DNA from: an uncultured beta proteobacterium
GTDB taxonomy: Bacteria; Pseudomonadota; Gammaproteobacteria; Burkholderiales; Burkholderiaceae_C
Direction: 5' to 3'
Length of the DNA: 62,010 nt
Assembly: GCA_903828235.1 (NCBI GenBank)
Contig: CAIKLM010000137.1
Location: 1 to 62,010 of the forward strand
This document shows positions 50,495 through 60,710 of this stretch, in pieces (the stretch's first letter is position 1; the number at the start of each line of letters is the position of its first letter). The position numbers and the translations under genes were made by a program. Under the pieces are notes generated by a model, which was not told where the DNA came from, did not search any database, and worked only from the letters and a program-made list of their open reading frames with translations.

Positions 50495-50525
50495 GAAGGC
50501 CGGCGCAAGCCGGCCTTCTGCTTTT
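50495..50525 (+). terminator. Rho-independent terminator after rplI
   Basis: GAAGGCCGGC (50495-50504) and GCCGGCCTTC (50509-50518) form a perfect 10-bp stem with a GCAA tetraloop, followed by TGCTTTT. This closes the rpsF operon before dnaB. Confidence 0.9.
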
Positions 50526-50536
50526 GGCGGGGCGCG

Positions 50537-50567
50537 TTCTCCACAGGGGCCGCTCTCGCTGTCCACA
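50537..50567 (+). promoter_or_regulatory. Two DnaA-box-like sequences upstream of dnaB
   Basis: TTCTCCACA (50537-50545) and CTGTCCACA (50559-50567) match the DnaA box TTATCCACA at 8/9 and 7/9 positions, in the same orientation, with starts 22 bases apart. Both continue with GG. They lie 27-57 bases before the dnaB ATG, in the only promoter space available. Confidence 0.4.
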
Positions 50568-50593
50568 GGCTTGTCCCCCGACCCGGCATCACC

Positions 50594-52006
50594 ATGGACC
50601 TGCTCAGCACCACCCGCGACCCCGCCGCCCCGCGCGACGACGAGGTCGAGCGCCTGCGGGTGCCCCCGCACAGCACCGAGGCCGAGCAGAGCGTGCTTGG
50701 CGGCCTGCTGCTGGACAACCTGGCCTTCGACCGCGCCGCCGAGCTGCTGACCGACGGCGACTTCTACCGCCACGAGCACCGGCTGATCTTCGGTGCCATC
50801 CGCAGCCTCATCCAGGCCGGCAAGCCGGCCGACGTGGTGACGGTGTTCGAGCACCTGCAGAGCCAGGGCAAGGCCGACGACGCCGGCAAGCTCAAGTACC
50901 TGAACGACCTGGCGCAGAGCGTGCCCAGCGCGGCCAACCTGCGCCGCTACGCCGAGATCGTCCGCGAGCGGGCCATCCTGCGCAAGCTCATCGCCGCCAG
51001 CGACGAGATCGCCACCACCGCCTTCAACCGCGAGGGCCGCGCGGTGAGCCAGATCCTCGACGAGGCCGAGAGCAGGATCCTCAAGATCGGCGAGGAGGGC
51101 AACCGCGCGCAGCAGGGCCCGCAGCCCATGAGCGGCCTGGTGGTGGCGCTGATGGACCGCGTCAACGAGCTCGCCGAGAACCCCGCCGGCGACGTGACCG
51201 GCGTGCGCACCGGCTACTACGACCTCGACAGCATGACCGCCGGCCTGCAGAAGGGCGACCTGATCGTGCTGGCGGCGCGGCCTTCCATGGGCAAGACGGC
51301 GTTCGCGCTGAACATCGCCGAGCACGTGTGCGTGCGCGAAGAGCTGCCCGTGCTGGTGTTCTCGATGGAAATGGGCGCGGCGCAGCTGGCCTTGCGTCTG
51401 GTGGGCAGCCTCGGTCGCATCAACCAGCAGAACCTGCGCACGGGCCGGCTGGCCGACGACGAGTGGGGCCGGCTGGCCGATGCGGTGGAGAAGCTGGGCC
51501 GCATCTCGATGTTCATCGACGAGACGGCGGCGCTGAGCGTGGCCGAGTTGCGCGCCCGCGCGCGGCGGATGGCGCGGCAGTTCGGGGGCACGCTGGGACT
51601 GATCGTCGTCGACTACCTGCAGCTGATGAGCGGCTCAGGCGGCAGCGACGAGAACCGGGCCACCGAGCTCGGCGAGATCTCGCGCGGCCTCAAGGCGCTG
51701 GCCAAGGAGCTGCAATGCCCGCTGATCGCACTGTCGCAGCTCAACCGCAGCGTCGAGAGCCGCACCGACAAGCGGCCGATGATGAGCGACCTGCGCGAGT
51801 CGGGCGCCATCGAGCAGGACGCCGACATCATCATGTTCATCTACCGCGACGAGTACTACACCAAGGAAGCCTGCAAGGAGCCGGGTGTGGCCGAGATCAT
51901 CATCGCCAAGCAGCGCAACGGCCCCGTGGGTACGGTGAAGCTCACCTTCCTGAAGCCGCTGACCAAGTTCGACAACCTCGCCCCCGGCAGCAGCGGCGAG
52001 TACTGA
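50594..52006 (+). CDS. dnaB: Replicative DNA helicase DnaB
   Basis: Hexameric 5'-3' helicase of the replication fork. The N-terminal collar domain (VPPHSTEAEQSVLGGLLLDN) is followed by a linker and the RecA-like motor: Walker A ARPSMGKTAF, Walker B LGLIVVDYLQLM, and the DNA-binding/arginine-finger region ending EQDADIIMFIYRDEYY. No intein is present; 470 residues. ATG 50594 is 123 bases after rplI behind a terminator, so it has its own promoter. It faces the minus-strand receiver-TPR genes. Confidence 0.97.
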   Translation: MDLLSTTRDPAAPRDDEVERLRVPPHSTEAEQSVLGGLLLDNLAFDRAAELLTDGDFYRHEHRLIFGAIRSLIQAGKPADVVTVFEHLQSQGKADDAGKLKYLNDLAQSVPSAANLRRYAEIVRERAILRKLIAASDEIATTAFNREGRAVSQILDEAESRILKIGEEGNRAQQGPQPMSGLVVALMDRVNELAENPAGDVTGVRTGYYDLDSMTAGLQKGDLIVLAARPSMGKTAFALNIAEHVCVREELPVLVFSMEMGAAQLALRLVGSLGRINQQNLRTGRLADDEWGRLADAVEKLGRISMFIDETAALSVAELRARARRMARQFGGTLGLIVVDYLQLMSGSGGSDENRATELGEISRGLKALAKELQCPLIALSQLNRSVESRTDKRPMMSDLRESGAIEQDADIIMFIYRDEYYTKEACKEPGVAEIIIAKQRNGPVGTVKLTFLKPLTKFDNLAPGSSGEY

Positions 52007-52017
52007 CGAGGCAAGGC

Positions 52018-52039
52018 CGTCGCTGCGCGCTCAGCGACG
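52018..52039. terminator. Hairpin at the dnaB / receiver-TPR convergence
   Basis: CGTCGCTG (52018-52025) and CAGCGACG (52032-52039) form a perfect 8-bp stem with a six-base loop. It covers the stop codon of the minus-strand gene (52031-52033). No T-run follows on either strand, so terminator function is uncertain. Confidence 0.4.
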
Positions 52040-53665
52040 CAGCACCATGCCGCCGGCGGAGCGGTTGGTACGCCGCACCCCTGCGATGTGCGTGGTCGGG
52101 GCACAGAATCGGTGCGCCAGCTGCGCCTGTTGCGCCATCAGTGCCTGCACGTCGCCAATGCTGTCCTGGTACCGCTTGGCCACCAGCAGCGCCATCTCGA
52201 TGAGCTTGGCGTTGCCGGTGCTGCTGCCGTGGTGCAGCAGGGCCTCCACCGCCTGGGCAGGCTGGCCCTGCACCGCCAGGTTCATGGACTGCTCGGCGAG
52301 CTTCATCACCTCGGCGTAGGCCTCGCGCACGATGCCGGCGGCGTCGGGGTAGTGGCGCGCCGCGGCCACCAGCACCTCGCAGGTGGTGCGGGACAACGCA
52401 AAGCGCCGGGCCAGCTGCTTGATCACGCCGTCGACTTCGTTCGTGCCAAGACCGAAGCGCAGCAGGCGCGTCCACACCGAGATGGCGTTGGCGGCCGTCT
52501 CCAGCTCGAAGTCGGGCCGCATGAAGCCCTGGGTCTCGCGGCGCAGCAGCGTCACGCCCTCCTCGATGCGCCCGCGGTGCAGGCGCGACAGCACCTCGCC
52601 GAGCTGCTCCATGCGCTTCAACCGCACCGACTGCGGGTAGCGGGCGGAGAAGTCCGCGAGCACGTCGCAGGCCGCGTCCAGCCCCTTGGTGTCGCCAGCG
52701 TCGAAGCGCAGCAGCGCCAGCAGCATCATCGACAGCACGTCGAACAGACGGGACTTGCGGCCCAGCTGCCAGGTGCGCTCCAGCAGCTGGATGGCGCCGC
52801 GGGAATCCCCGGCGTAGTAGCTGAGCGTGCCGGCGTGCTGCAGCCTCAGCACGCAGCCCGGGGTCATCTCGGCGGCCGTGCGGTAGGTGGCCAGGGCCTC
52901 GGTCAGGTTGCCCTGCTCCATGTGCACCTTGCCGAGCACGTCGTAGCTGTCGGCGAACTGCGGGTCGGAGTCGACCAGCGCCTCCAGCGTGCGCCGCGCC
53001 TGCGCCACGTCGCCGACGGCCAGCTGCACGCGCGCCACCCCGAGCTTGGCCCAGGGCAGGGTCTTGGCGGCGATCACGGCGTCGTACAGCTGCTTGGCCT
53101 CGGCGTTGCGGCCGAGGATGAGCAGCAGCTCGGCGCCGATGCGGGCCGCGTACAGCCAGTACAGCTGGCGCTGATTGAAGCGTTCCAGGCACATGTTGGC
53201 GGCGCGCTCGAGGTCCTTGGACTCCATGGCCTCGAAGATGTCCTGGAGCACGCGCTTGCGCTGCCGGGCTTCCCGCAGGCGCTCGAACAGCGCATTCGCC
53301 GAGAAGGGCTTGACCATGAAGCTGTCGAGCGCCGCCTCGGCGGCCTCGGCCACGGTGGAGTAGGTGGCCTCGTGGGTGATCATCACGAACACCGTCGAGT
53401 ACGGCAGCAGCTGCTCGCGGCGAAGCTCCTCCAGCAGGTCCTGGCCCTTGCTGCCCGATGATCCGTCGTCCTCGGTGTCGCAGAGGATGAGGTTGAAGCG
53501 CCGGTGCTCCAGCAGCTCGCGCGCATCGGCCACGCGCAGGGCGGCCTTCACGGTGCCGAAGCCGAACTCGCGCAGCTGCGCGAGCAGCACGCTGCGGCTC
53601 GTGGGGTTGGGGTCGATGACGAGCGCGGAATGGTTCGGGACTTCGCGGTCAAGCACCAGCTGCAT
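52031..53665 (-). CDS. Receiver-TPR protein A (intact response-regulator receiver)
   Basis: 544 residues. An N-terminal CheY-like receiver (about 12-135) keeps the acidic residue D18, phospho-acceptor D63 (LILCD), T97 (VMIT) and K119 (MVKPF). A long helical TPR region follows (~140-500; e.g. YDVLGKVHMEQGNLTEALATY). The C-terminus ends in HIAGVRRTNRSAGGMVLRR. No DNA-binding domain or enzymatic output is visible, so it probably acts by protein contacts. ATG 53665 has AGGAG upstream inside the end of the paralogue (17-base overlap). I do not know a characterised homologue; no histidine kinase is nearby. Confidence 0.82.
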   Translation of the reverse strand: MQLVLDREVPNHSALVIDPNPTSRSVLLAQLREFGFGTVKAALRVADARELLEHRRFNLILCDTEDDGSSGSKGQDLLEELRREQLLPYSTVFVMITHEATYSTVAEAAEAALDSFMVKPFSANALFERLREARQRKRVLQDIFEAMESKDLERAANMCLERFNQRQLYWLYAARIGAELLLILGRNAEAKQLYDAVIAAKTLPWAKLGVARVQLAVGDVAQARRTLEALVDSDPQFADSYDVLGKVHMEQGNLTEALATYRTAAEMTPGCVLRLQHAGTLSYYAGDSRGAIQLLERTWQLGRKSRLFDVLSMMLLALLRFDAGDTKGLDAACDVLADFSARYPQSVRLKRMEQLGEVLSRLHRGRIEEGVTLLRRETQGFMRPDFELETAANAISVWTRLLRFGLGTNEVDGVIKQLARRFALSRTTCEVLVAAARHYPDAAGIVREAYAEVMKLAEQSMNLAVQGQPAQAVEALLHHGSSTGNAKLIEMALLVAKRYQDSIGDVQALMAQQAQLAHRFCAPTTHIAGVRRTNRSAGGMVLRR

Positions 53666-55319
53666 GGGCTGTCTCCTGTTTTCGCACCCTCAGCTGCAGG
53701 CCGCCGGGAGAGCGGCCGCTGCGTTGGATGCCGGCAATGTGATTCGCGGCGCGGCAGCTGCGCGCGTGCAGCTGCCGGGCTTCGTCGAGGGCGGGCTGCA
53801 GCTCGGGCAGCGCAGGCACGCCGGCCGCCCGCGCGGCGCGCTGGCCCAGGGCCAGCACCTGCTCGATCAGCTTGGCGTTCGGGTGCTCGCGCACGCGGTC
53901 GAGCAGCAGCGCCAGCGCCGCCGGGGCGTCGCCGGCGACGAAGCGTGCCATGGCGCGCTCGGCCACGGCACCGGTGGACTGCTGGGAGGCCTGCAGCCAC
54001 TCCACCACCGTGGCATCGCGCCGCGCTGCGCCCATCAGCACCTCGCTGATGGCGCGGCTGGTGCAGAAGCGCAGGCCGATGCGGCGCACCAGGGCCTCGT
54101 GCTCGGCGCCCAGTCGCGTGCCCTCGGGCGCGCGCGCCCACAGGCCCAGCAGCAGGTTGGCGGCCTCGAGGTCGAAGGCATCGTCGCCCGCGGAGGCCGA
54201 CAAGTGCCGCAGCAGCTCCAGGCTCTCGTCGGTCTTGCCCTCGGCGCTGCGCAGCAGCACCTGCACGCCCTGCTCCAGGCGCATCAGCCGCAGCGAGCCC
54301 GAGAAGCGCTGCCGGTACTGGGCCAGCTGGCCGGCCGCGCCGCGCAGGCCGGGCAGGTCCTTGGCATCGGCGTGCAGCAGGGCCAGCAGGGCGAGCGTCA
54401 GCGCGTCGAACAGCTTGCTCTGCACCCCCAGCGACACCGCGGCGGACAGGTGCTTCGCGGCCACGCGGGCCTGTCCCTGGTAGAAGGCGAGGGCGCCCAC
54501 GTGCTGGTTGCGCAGCAGGCAGCTGGGCGTGACCTCCACCGCGCGCTGGTAGGCCTGCAGGGCGCGGTCGAACTGGCTCTGCTCGATGAACAGCCGCCCG
54601 TCAATGTCGTGCGCGTCGGCATAGCCGGGCTCGGCCGCCAGCACGCGCTGCACCAGCGCCTGGGCCTGGGGCAGGTGACCCGCCGCGAGCTGGGCCCGCG
54701 CGGCGCCCAGCAGCGCCCAGGGGACGCCCGCCGCGCCGGCCAGCGTCTCGAACACCTTCAGCGCGTCGGCGGGGCGCCCCAGGCGGAGCAGCAACTCGCC
54801 GGCCAGCCGCCCGCACCAGGCGCCGTAGGGTTGCTGCGACACCCAGCGGCGCATCGCCAGGGCCAGGGCCTGCTCGTCCTGGCCGCCGTCCAGGGCCTGC
54901 AGCACGGGTTCGAGCTCGCGCTTGCGCTTGCGCGCCTCGAAAAGCCGCGCCTGAAGCTGCGTGGCGCTGCAGGGGCGCACGATCATGCCGTCCAGCGCCG
55001 ACTCGGCGGCTTCCACCACCTGGTGGTAGGCCACCTTGTCGCACAGCATGATGAACACCGTGCTGAGCGACAGCTGGTTCTCGCGCCACAGTTCGTCGAA
55101 GAGGTCCTGGCCGCTTTCGTGCGAGCCCTCGAACTCCCGCGAGCACAGCACGATGTCGAACGCTTCCTGCTCGAGGAGCATCCGCGCCTCGCTGGCGCTC
55201 TTGATGGCCGTGATGTGGCCCACGCCGAGATCGCGCAACTGGGCCGACAGGACGTTGCGCATGGTCGCCTGCGGCTCCACCACCAGGGCGCGGGCCTTGT
55301 GGATGTCGCGGTCCCTCAC
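53649..55319 (-). CDS. Receiver-TPR protein B (degenerate pseudo-receiver)
   Basis: 556 residues and clearly a paralogue of protein A along its length. In its receiver the phospho-acceptor Asp is Ser60 (IVLCS), the Thr is Cys93 and the Lys is Arg115 (IVRPCS), while the fold-forming hydrophobic pattern persists, so it cannot be phosphorylated in the usual way. TPR-like helices follow ([20 protein letters not shown]), and the tail carries [19 protein letters not shown] chose GTG 55319, because AGAGG lies five bases upstream; GTG 55325 would abut that site. It starts 116 bases downstream of dnaJ and may be co-transcribed with it. Confidence 0.8.
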   Translation of the reverse strand: MRDRDIHKARALVVEPQATMRNVLSAQLRDLGVGHITAIKSASEARMLLEQEAFDIVLCSREFEGSHESGQDLFDELWRENQLSLSTVFIMLCDKVAYHQVVEAAESALDGMIVRPCSATQLQARLFEARKRKRELEPVLQALDGGQDEQALALAMRRWVSQQPYGAWCGRLAGELLLRLGRPADALKVFETLAGAAGVPWALLGAARAQLAAGHLPQAQALVQRVLAAEPGYADAHDIDGRLFIEQSQFDRALQAYQRAVEVTPSCLLRNQHVGALAFYQGQARVAAKHLSAAVSLGVQSKLFDALTLALLALLHADAKDLPGLRGAAGQLAQYRQRFSGSLRLMRLEQGVQVLLRSAEGKTDESLELLRHLSASAGDDAFDLEAANLLLGLWARAPEGTRLGAEHEALVRRIGLRFCTSRAISEVLMGAARRDATVVEWLQASQQSTGAVAERAMARFVAGDAPAALALLLDRVREHPNAKLIEQVLALGQRAARAAGVPALPELQPALDEARQLHARSCRAANHIAGIQRSGRSPGGLQLRVRKQETAHAAGA

Positions 55320-55324
55320 GGCCA

Positions 55325-55338
55325 CCTCTTCGAAGAGG
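55325..55338 (-). promoter_or_regulatory. Palindrome covering the ribosome-binding site of receiver-TPR B
   Basis: CCTCTTCGAAGAGG is a perfect 14-base palindrome. In the minus-strand mRNA it can fold as CCTCT-TCGA-AGAGG, pairing the Shine-Dalgarno AGAGG located five bases before GTG 55319. It could instead be a DNA operator. Confidence 0.5.
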
Positions 55339-55435
55339 CGACCTGCAAGGGGAGGCGGGCGGGTGCGGTCATGGGCCTGGGCTCCGCCGCGCAGGCTCGT
55401 GCGCGCAGCAGCCGGGGTATCGGCAGGGCCCGGGC

Positions 55436-56584
55436 CTACTTAAACAGATCCTTGACCTTGTCTGTCCAGCTCTTGGCGTTGGGCGAATGGCGGTCACCGC
55501 CCTTGCGGAAGCTCTCGTCCAGGTCCTTGAGCAGCTTGCGCTGGTGCTCGGTCAGCTTGACCGGTGTCTCCACGGCGACATGGCAGTAAAGGTCGCCGGG
55601 GTAGCTGGAGCGCAGGCCCTTGATGCCCTTGCCGCGCAGCCGGAAGGTCTTGCCGTGCTGGGTGCCCTCGGGCAGCTCGATCTCGGCCTTGCTGCCCAGG
55701 GTCGGCACCTCGATCGTGCCGCCCAGCGCCGCCGTCGTCAGGCCCACGGGCACCGTGCAGTGCAGGTCGTCGCCGTCGCGCTCGAAGATCTCGTGCTGCT
55801 TGACGCGGATCTCGATGTAGAGGTCGCCGGCCGGGCCGCCGTTGTGCCCCGGCTCGCCGTTGCCGGCCGAGCGGATGCGCATGCCCTCGTTGATGCCGGC
55901 GGGGATCTTCACCTCAAGCGTCTTCTGCTTCTTGATCCGGCCGGCGCCGTTGCAGGCGGTGCAGGGGTCGGGGATGATCTTGCCGCTGCCATGGCAGTGC
56001 GGGCAGGTCTGCTGGATGCTGAAGAAGCCCTGGCGCAGGTGCACCGTGCCGCTGCCGTTGCAGCTGGGGCAGGTCTTGGCGCTGGTGCCGGGCTTGGCGC
56101 CGGTGCCGTGGCAGGTGTCGCAGCTCTCCCAGGTGGGCACGCGGATCTGCGTGTCCTTGCCGAAGGCGGCTTCCTCCAGCGTGATCTCCATCGCGTAGCT
56201 CAGGTCGTTGCCGCGGTAGACCTGCTGGCCGCCGCCGCCGCGCCGGCCGCCACCGCCGCCCCCGAAGATGTCGCCGAAGATGTCGCCGAAGGCCTCGGCG
56301 AAGCCGCCGAAGCCCTCGGGCCCGGGGCCGCCGCGGCCCCCGCCCAGGTTGGGGTCGACCCCGGCGTGGCCGTACTGGTCGTAGGCCGCCTTCTTTTGCG
56401 GGTCGGAGAGCATCTCGTAGGCCTCCTTGGCCTCCTTGAACTTCTCCTCGGCCGCCTTCGCCCCGTCGCCCTGGTTGCGGTCGGGGTGGAACTTCATCGC
56501 CAGCTTGCGATAGGCCTTCTTGATGTCGTCGTCGGTGGCGTTCTTGGGCACGCCCAGAACGTCGTAGTAGTCGCGCTTGGCCAT
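55436..56584 (-). CDS. dnaJ: Chaperone DnaJ (Hsp40)
   Basis: J-domain co-chaperone that delivers substrates to DnaK and triggers its ATPase. The HPD tripeptide is at residues 33-35 (KFHPDRN), followed by a Gly/Phe-rich linker (about 75-120), four zinc-binding CxxCxGxG repeats ([32 protein letters not shown]) and the two substrate-binding beta domains. 382 residues, ATG 56584. It is third in the grpE-dnaK-dnaJ operon; 86 bases with a GC hairpin separate it from dnaK. Confidence 0.98.
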   Translation of the reverse strand: MAKRDYYDVLGVPKNATDDDIKKAYRKLAMKFHPDRNQGDGAKAAEEKFKEAKEAYEMLSDPQKKAAYDQYGHAGVDPNLGGGRGGPGPEGFGGFAEAFGDIFGDIFGGGGGGRRGGGGQQVYRGNDLSYAMEITLEEAAFGKDTQIRVPTWESCDTCHGTGAKPGTSAKTCPSCNGSGTVHLRQGFFSIQQTCPHCHGSGKIIPDPCTACNGAGRIKKQKTLEVKIPAGINEGMRIRSAGNGEPGHNGGPAGDLYIEIRVKQHEIFERDGDDLHCTVPVGLTTAALGGTIEVPTLGSKAEIELPEGTQHGKTFRLRGKGIKGLRSSYPGDLYCHVAVETPVKLTEHQRKLLKDLDESFRKGGDRHSPNAKSWTDKVKDLFK

Positions 56585-56614
56585 GACGGTGTGGTGGTGG
56601 TGATCAACGGCGAA

Positions 56615-56633
56615 GGGCCGGCTGAGCCGGCCC
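56615..56633 (-). terminator. dnaK-dnaJ intercistronic hairpin
   Basis: GGGCCGGC (56615-56622) and GCCGGCCC (56626-56633) pair perfectly around a three-base loop. No T-run follows on the minus strand, so it is more likely an mRNA processing or stability element that sets the dnaK:dnaJ ratio than a full terminator (inference). Confidence 0.5.
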
Positions 56634-56670
56634 CCCGATCAGAGCATGCGCGGCGGGGTGCCGCACGGCA

Positions 56671-58614
<1,944 letters not shown>

Positions 58615-58655
58615 GGGGGTGTTCTCCTGATGCGGGAATACGGTTGGCAGGAAGT

Positions 58656-58664
58656 TGTGGATAA
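58656..58664 (-). promoter_or_regulatory. Exact DnaA box in the grpE-dnaK gap
   Basis: TTATCCACA reads on the minus strand (TGTGGATAA on plus), a full match to the R1-type DnaA box. It lies between the grpE stop and the dnaK start. Such an AT-containing 9-mer is rare by chance at this base composition. Function is unknown. Confidence 0.5.
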
Positions 58665-58675
58665 CTTCCGGCGAT

Positions 58676-59209
58676 TCAAGGCTTGGGGGCGGCGACCGTC
58701 ACCAGCGCCGGGCGCAGCACGCGCTCGGCGATGAGGTAGCCCTTCTGCAGCACGGACACCACGGTGTTCGGTTCCTGGTCGGCCGGCACCACGCTGATGG
58801 CCTGGTGCTGGTGGGGATCGAACTTCGTGCCGGCGGCGGGCGCGATGGCGACGACCTTGTTCTTCTCGAGCGCGGCCGTCAGCTGGCGCAGCGTGGCGTG
58901 CGTGCCCTCGAGCAGCTGCTCGTTGGTGGCACCCTGCAGCGCGATGGCGGCGGCCAGGCTGTCGGCCACCGGCAGCAGGCTCTCGGCGAAGGCCTCGACG
59001 GCGAACTTGCGCGCCTTGGCCATCTCTTCCTCGGCGCGGCGGCGCGTGTTCTCGGCCTCGGCCTTGGCGCGCAGGTAGGCGTCTGACACCTCGGCGTGCC
59101 GGGCCTGCAGTTCGGCCAGCTGGGCCTCCAGGCTGGGTGGGGCGTCGGCCTGGGGTTGCCCGGCCGTCGCGGCGGCCTCGGGGACGGTCTGGGGATCGGG
59201 TGCGGTCAT
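58676..59209 (-). CDS. grpE: Nucleotide exchange factor GrpE
   Basis: Releases ADP from DnaK and senses temperature. A variable Ala/Pro-rich N-terminus is followed by a long coiled coil ([40 protein letters not shown]) and the DnaK-contact beta domain ([37 protein letters not shown]). ATG 59209 gives 177 residues, the usual length; an upstream in-frame start at 59281 would lie before the promoter. First gene of the heat-shock operon. Confidence 0.96.
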   Translation of the reverse strand: MTAPDPQTVPEAAATAGQPQADAPPSLEAQLAELQARHAEVSDAYLRAKAEAENTRRRAEEEMAKARKFAVEAFAESLLPVADSLAAAIALQGATNEQLLEGTHATLRQLTAALEKNKVVAIAPAAGTKFDPHQHQAISVVPADQEPNTVVSVLQKGYLIAERVLRPALVTVAAPKP

Positions 59210-59239
59210 GATGGGAATTGGAACGCGGGACGCCTGTCC

Positions 59240-59267
59240 TTTTGGGGGCGGCCCGGGGGGTTTCAAG
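59240..59267 (-). promoter_or_regulatory. Sigma32 (RpoH) heat-shock promoter of grpE-dnaK-dnaJ
   Basis: On the minus strand CTTGAAA (59261-59267) is a perfect -35 and CCCCAAAA (59240-59247) closely matches the CCCCATNT -10, with a 13-base spacer. The start of transcription would be about 25 bases before the grpE ATG. No CIRCE operator is visible. Confidence 0.9.
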
Positions 59268-59285
59268 GCCCGGCCGGCCAAAAAG

Positions 59286-59711
59286 TCATCTCCCCTGGTC
59301 GTCGTCCACGCGGGCGCTCCAGCGGTTCCAGTCGGCCAGTTGCCGGCGGTCGCGCTTGGTCGGGCGGCCCGGGTCGATGGCGGCGGCCGGCTCCGGCGCC
59401 AGCCGGCGGCGCTCGGCGGCCGCCTCGCGGGCCGCGATGCTGGCGGGCGTCTCCTCGTACAGCGCCTGGGCCACCGGCGCCGGGCCGCGCACGGCCGACA
59501 GGCCCCGCACGACCACCGTGCGCAGCACCACGCCCTGGCGCAGCTCGACCCGGTCGCCCACCTTGAGCTCGCGGGCGGGCTTGACCACCTGCTCGTTCAC
59601 GCGCACGCGCCCCTTGCCGATCTCGTCGGTGGCCAGGGCGCGGGTCTTGCAGAAGCGGGCGGCCCACAGCCACTTGTCCAGGCGCAGCTTTGCCGGCGGC
59701 TCGGCGCTCAT
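59286..59711 (-). CDS. hslR: Heat-shock protein 15 (HslR-like S4 RNA-binding protein)
   Basis: 141 residues. An S4 domain ([23 protein letters not shown], then [24 protein letters not shown]) occupies the first ~65 residues, followed by a basic tail with [16 protein letters not shown], as in Hsp15, which binds free 50S subunits holding a peptidyl-tRNA. ATG 59711 overlaps the stop of the upstream phosphodiesterase gene (ATGA). It lies just before the sigma32 promoter of grpE but not behind one of its own that I can see. Confidence 0.88.
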   Translation of the reverse strand: MSAEPPAKLRLDKWLWAARFCKTRALATDEIGKGRVRVNEQVVKPARELKVGDRVELRQGVVLRTVVVRGLSAVRGPAPVAQALYEETPASIAAREAAAERRRLAPEPAAAIDPGRPTKRDRRQLADWNRWSARVDDDQGR

Positions 59712-60676
59712 CGCGGTGGCAGCGCCTGCACGACGCGCCCGGGGTAGTCGCTGATGATCCCGTCGACGCCCCAGGCGACGAGCCGGGCGATGTCGGCCGG
59801 GTCGTTGACCGTCCAGGGAATCACGCGCAGCCCCAGCGCCCGCGCCTCGGCCAGCCGCTCGGGCGTGAGGTCGCGGAAGTTCGGCGACCAGACCGGCGCG
59901 CCCAGCGCCTTCACCAGGCGCGGCACCGAGCCGCCGTGCTCGGCCAGGCTCAGGCCGGCCGTCCAGGCGCCGGAGGCGATGTTGTCGAGATCGGGCCGCT
60001 GAACGCTCAGCGCGGCCGTGGCCACCCCCGGGGCGCGGCGATGCACCAGGGCCAGGGTCCGCCAGTCGAAGCTCTGCACGGTGACGCGGCCGCGCAGCCC
60101 GTGCCGGTCGATCACGGCCAGCAGGGCGTCGACCATGGCCTCTGGCGGGGCGGTCTCGTCGGGCGCCAGCGGCGAGAGCTTGGTCTCGATGTTGAAGCGC
60201 AGCGAGGCCGGCGCCTCCCGCCCCGCCAGTTCGAACACGGCGTCCAGCGTCGGGATGCGCTCGCCGTCGGCCGCCCGCTGCTGCGGCCACTGCGCGGCAT
60301 AGCGCGAGCCCGGCCGCAGGCGGCCGACATCGTGGGCCTGGAGCTCGGCCAGGCTGAGTGCGGCCAGCGTGGGCGTGGGCGGCTCCAGCCAGCGGCCGGC
60401 GGCGTCGCGCGTCAGCTCCGGGTTGAGCCGGCGGTCGTGCGACACCACCACCGCGCCGTCGCGCGTCAGGCCCACGTCCAGTTCCCAGGTGGTGGCGCCG
60501 GCAGCCAGGGCGGCGCGGAAGCCGGCCAGGGTGTTCTCGGGCGCCAGGCCGCGCGCGCCGCGGTGCCCCTGCACGTCGAAGGCCGCCGCGGCCCAGGGCA
60601 GGGCGGTCAGCGCCAGCACGGCGAGAAGGCGGGCCAGGCGCGCGCGGGGCCATCGGTCGAGAGGAGGATTCCGCAT
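59708..60676 (-). CDS. Periplasmic glycerophosphodiester phosphodiesterase (GlpQ-like)
   Basis: Splits glycerophosphodiesters from phospholipid turnover into glycerol-3-phosphate and an alcohol. Signal peptide at residues ~1-32 (LARLLAVLALTALPWAAAA), then the GDPD barrel: FDVQGHRGARGLAPENTLAGF with catalytic His38, WELDVGLTRDG with metal-binding Glu and Asp, and VSHD. The end WGVDGIISDYP is typical. ATG 60676 was taken to place the signal peptide first; 322 residues. Divergent from the kinase gene, 34 bases apart. Confidence 0.9.
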   Translation of the reverse strand: MRNPPLDRWPRARLARLLAVLALTALPWAAAAFDVQGHRGARGLAPENTLAGFRAALAAGATTWELDVGLTRDGAVVVSHDRRLNPELTRDAAGRWLEPPTPTLAALSLAELQAHDVGRLRPGSRYAAQWPQQRAADGERIPTLDAVFELAGREAPASLRFNIETKLSPLAPDETAPPEAMVDALLAVIDRHGLRGRVTVQSFDWRTLALVHRRAPGVATAALSVQRPDLDNIASGAWTAGLSLAEHGGSVPRLVKALGAPVWSPNFRDLTPERLAEARALGLRVIPWTVNDPADIARLVAWGVDGIISDYPGRVVQALPPR

Positions 60677-60710
60677 CGGAAGGTTCAAGTTTCCCTGGTA
60701 GATTGCGCGA

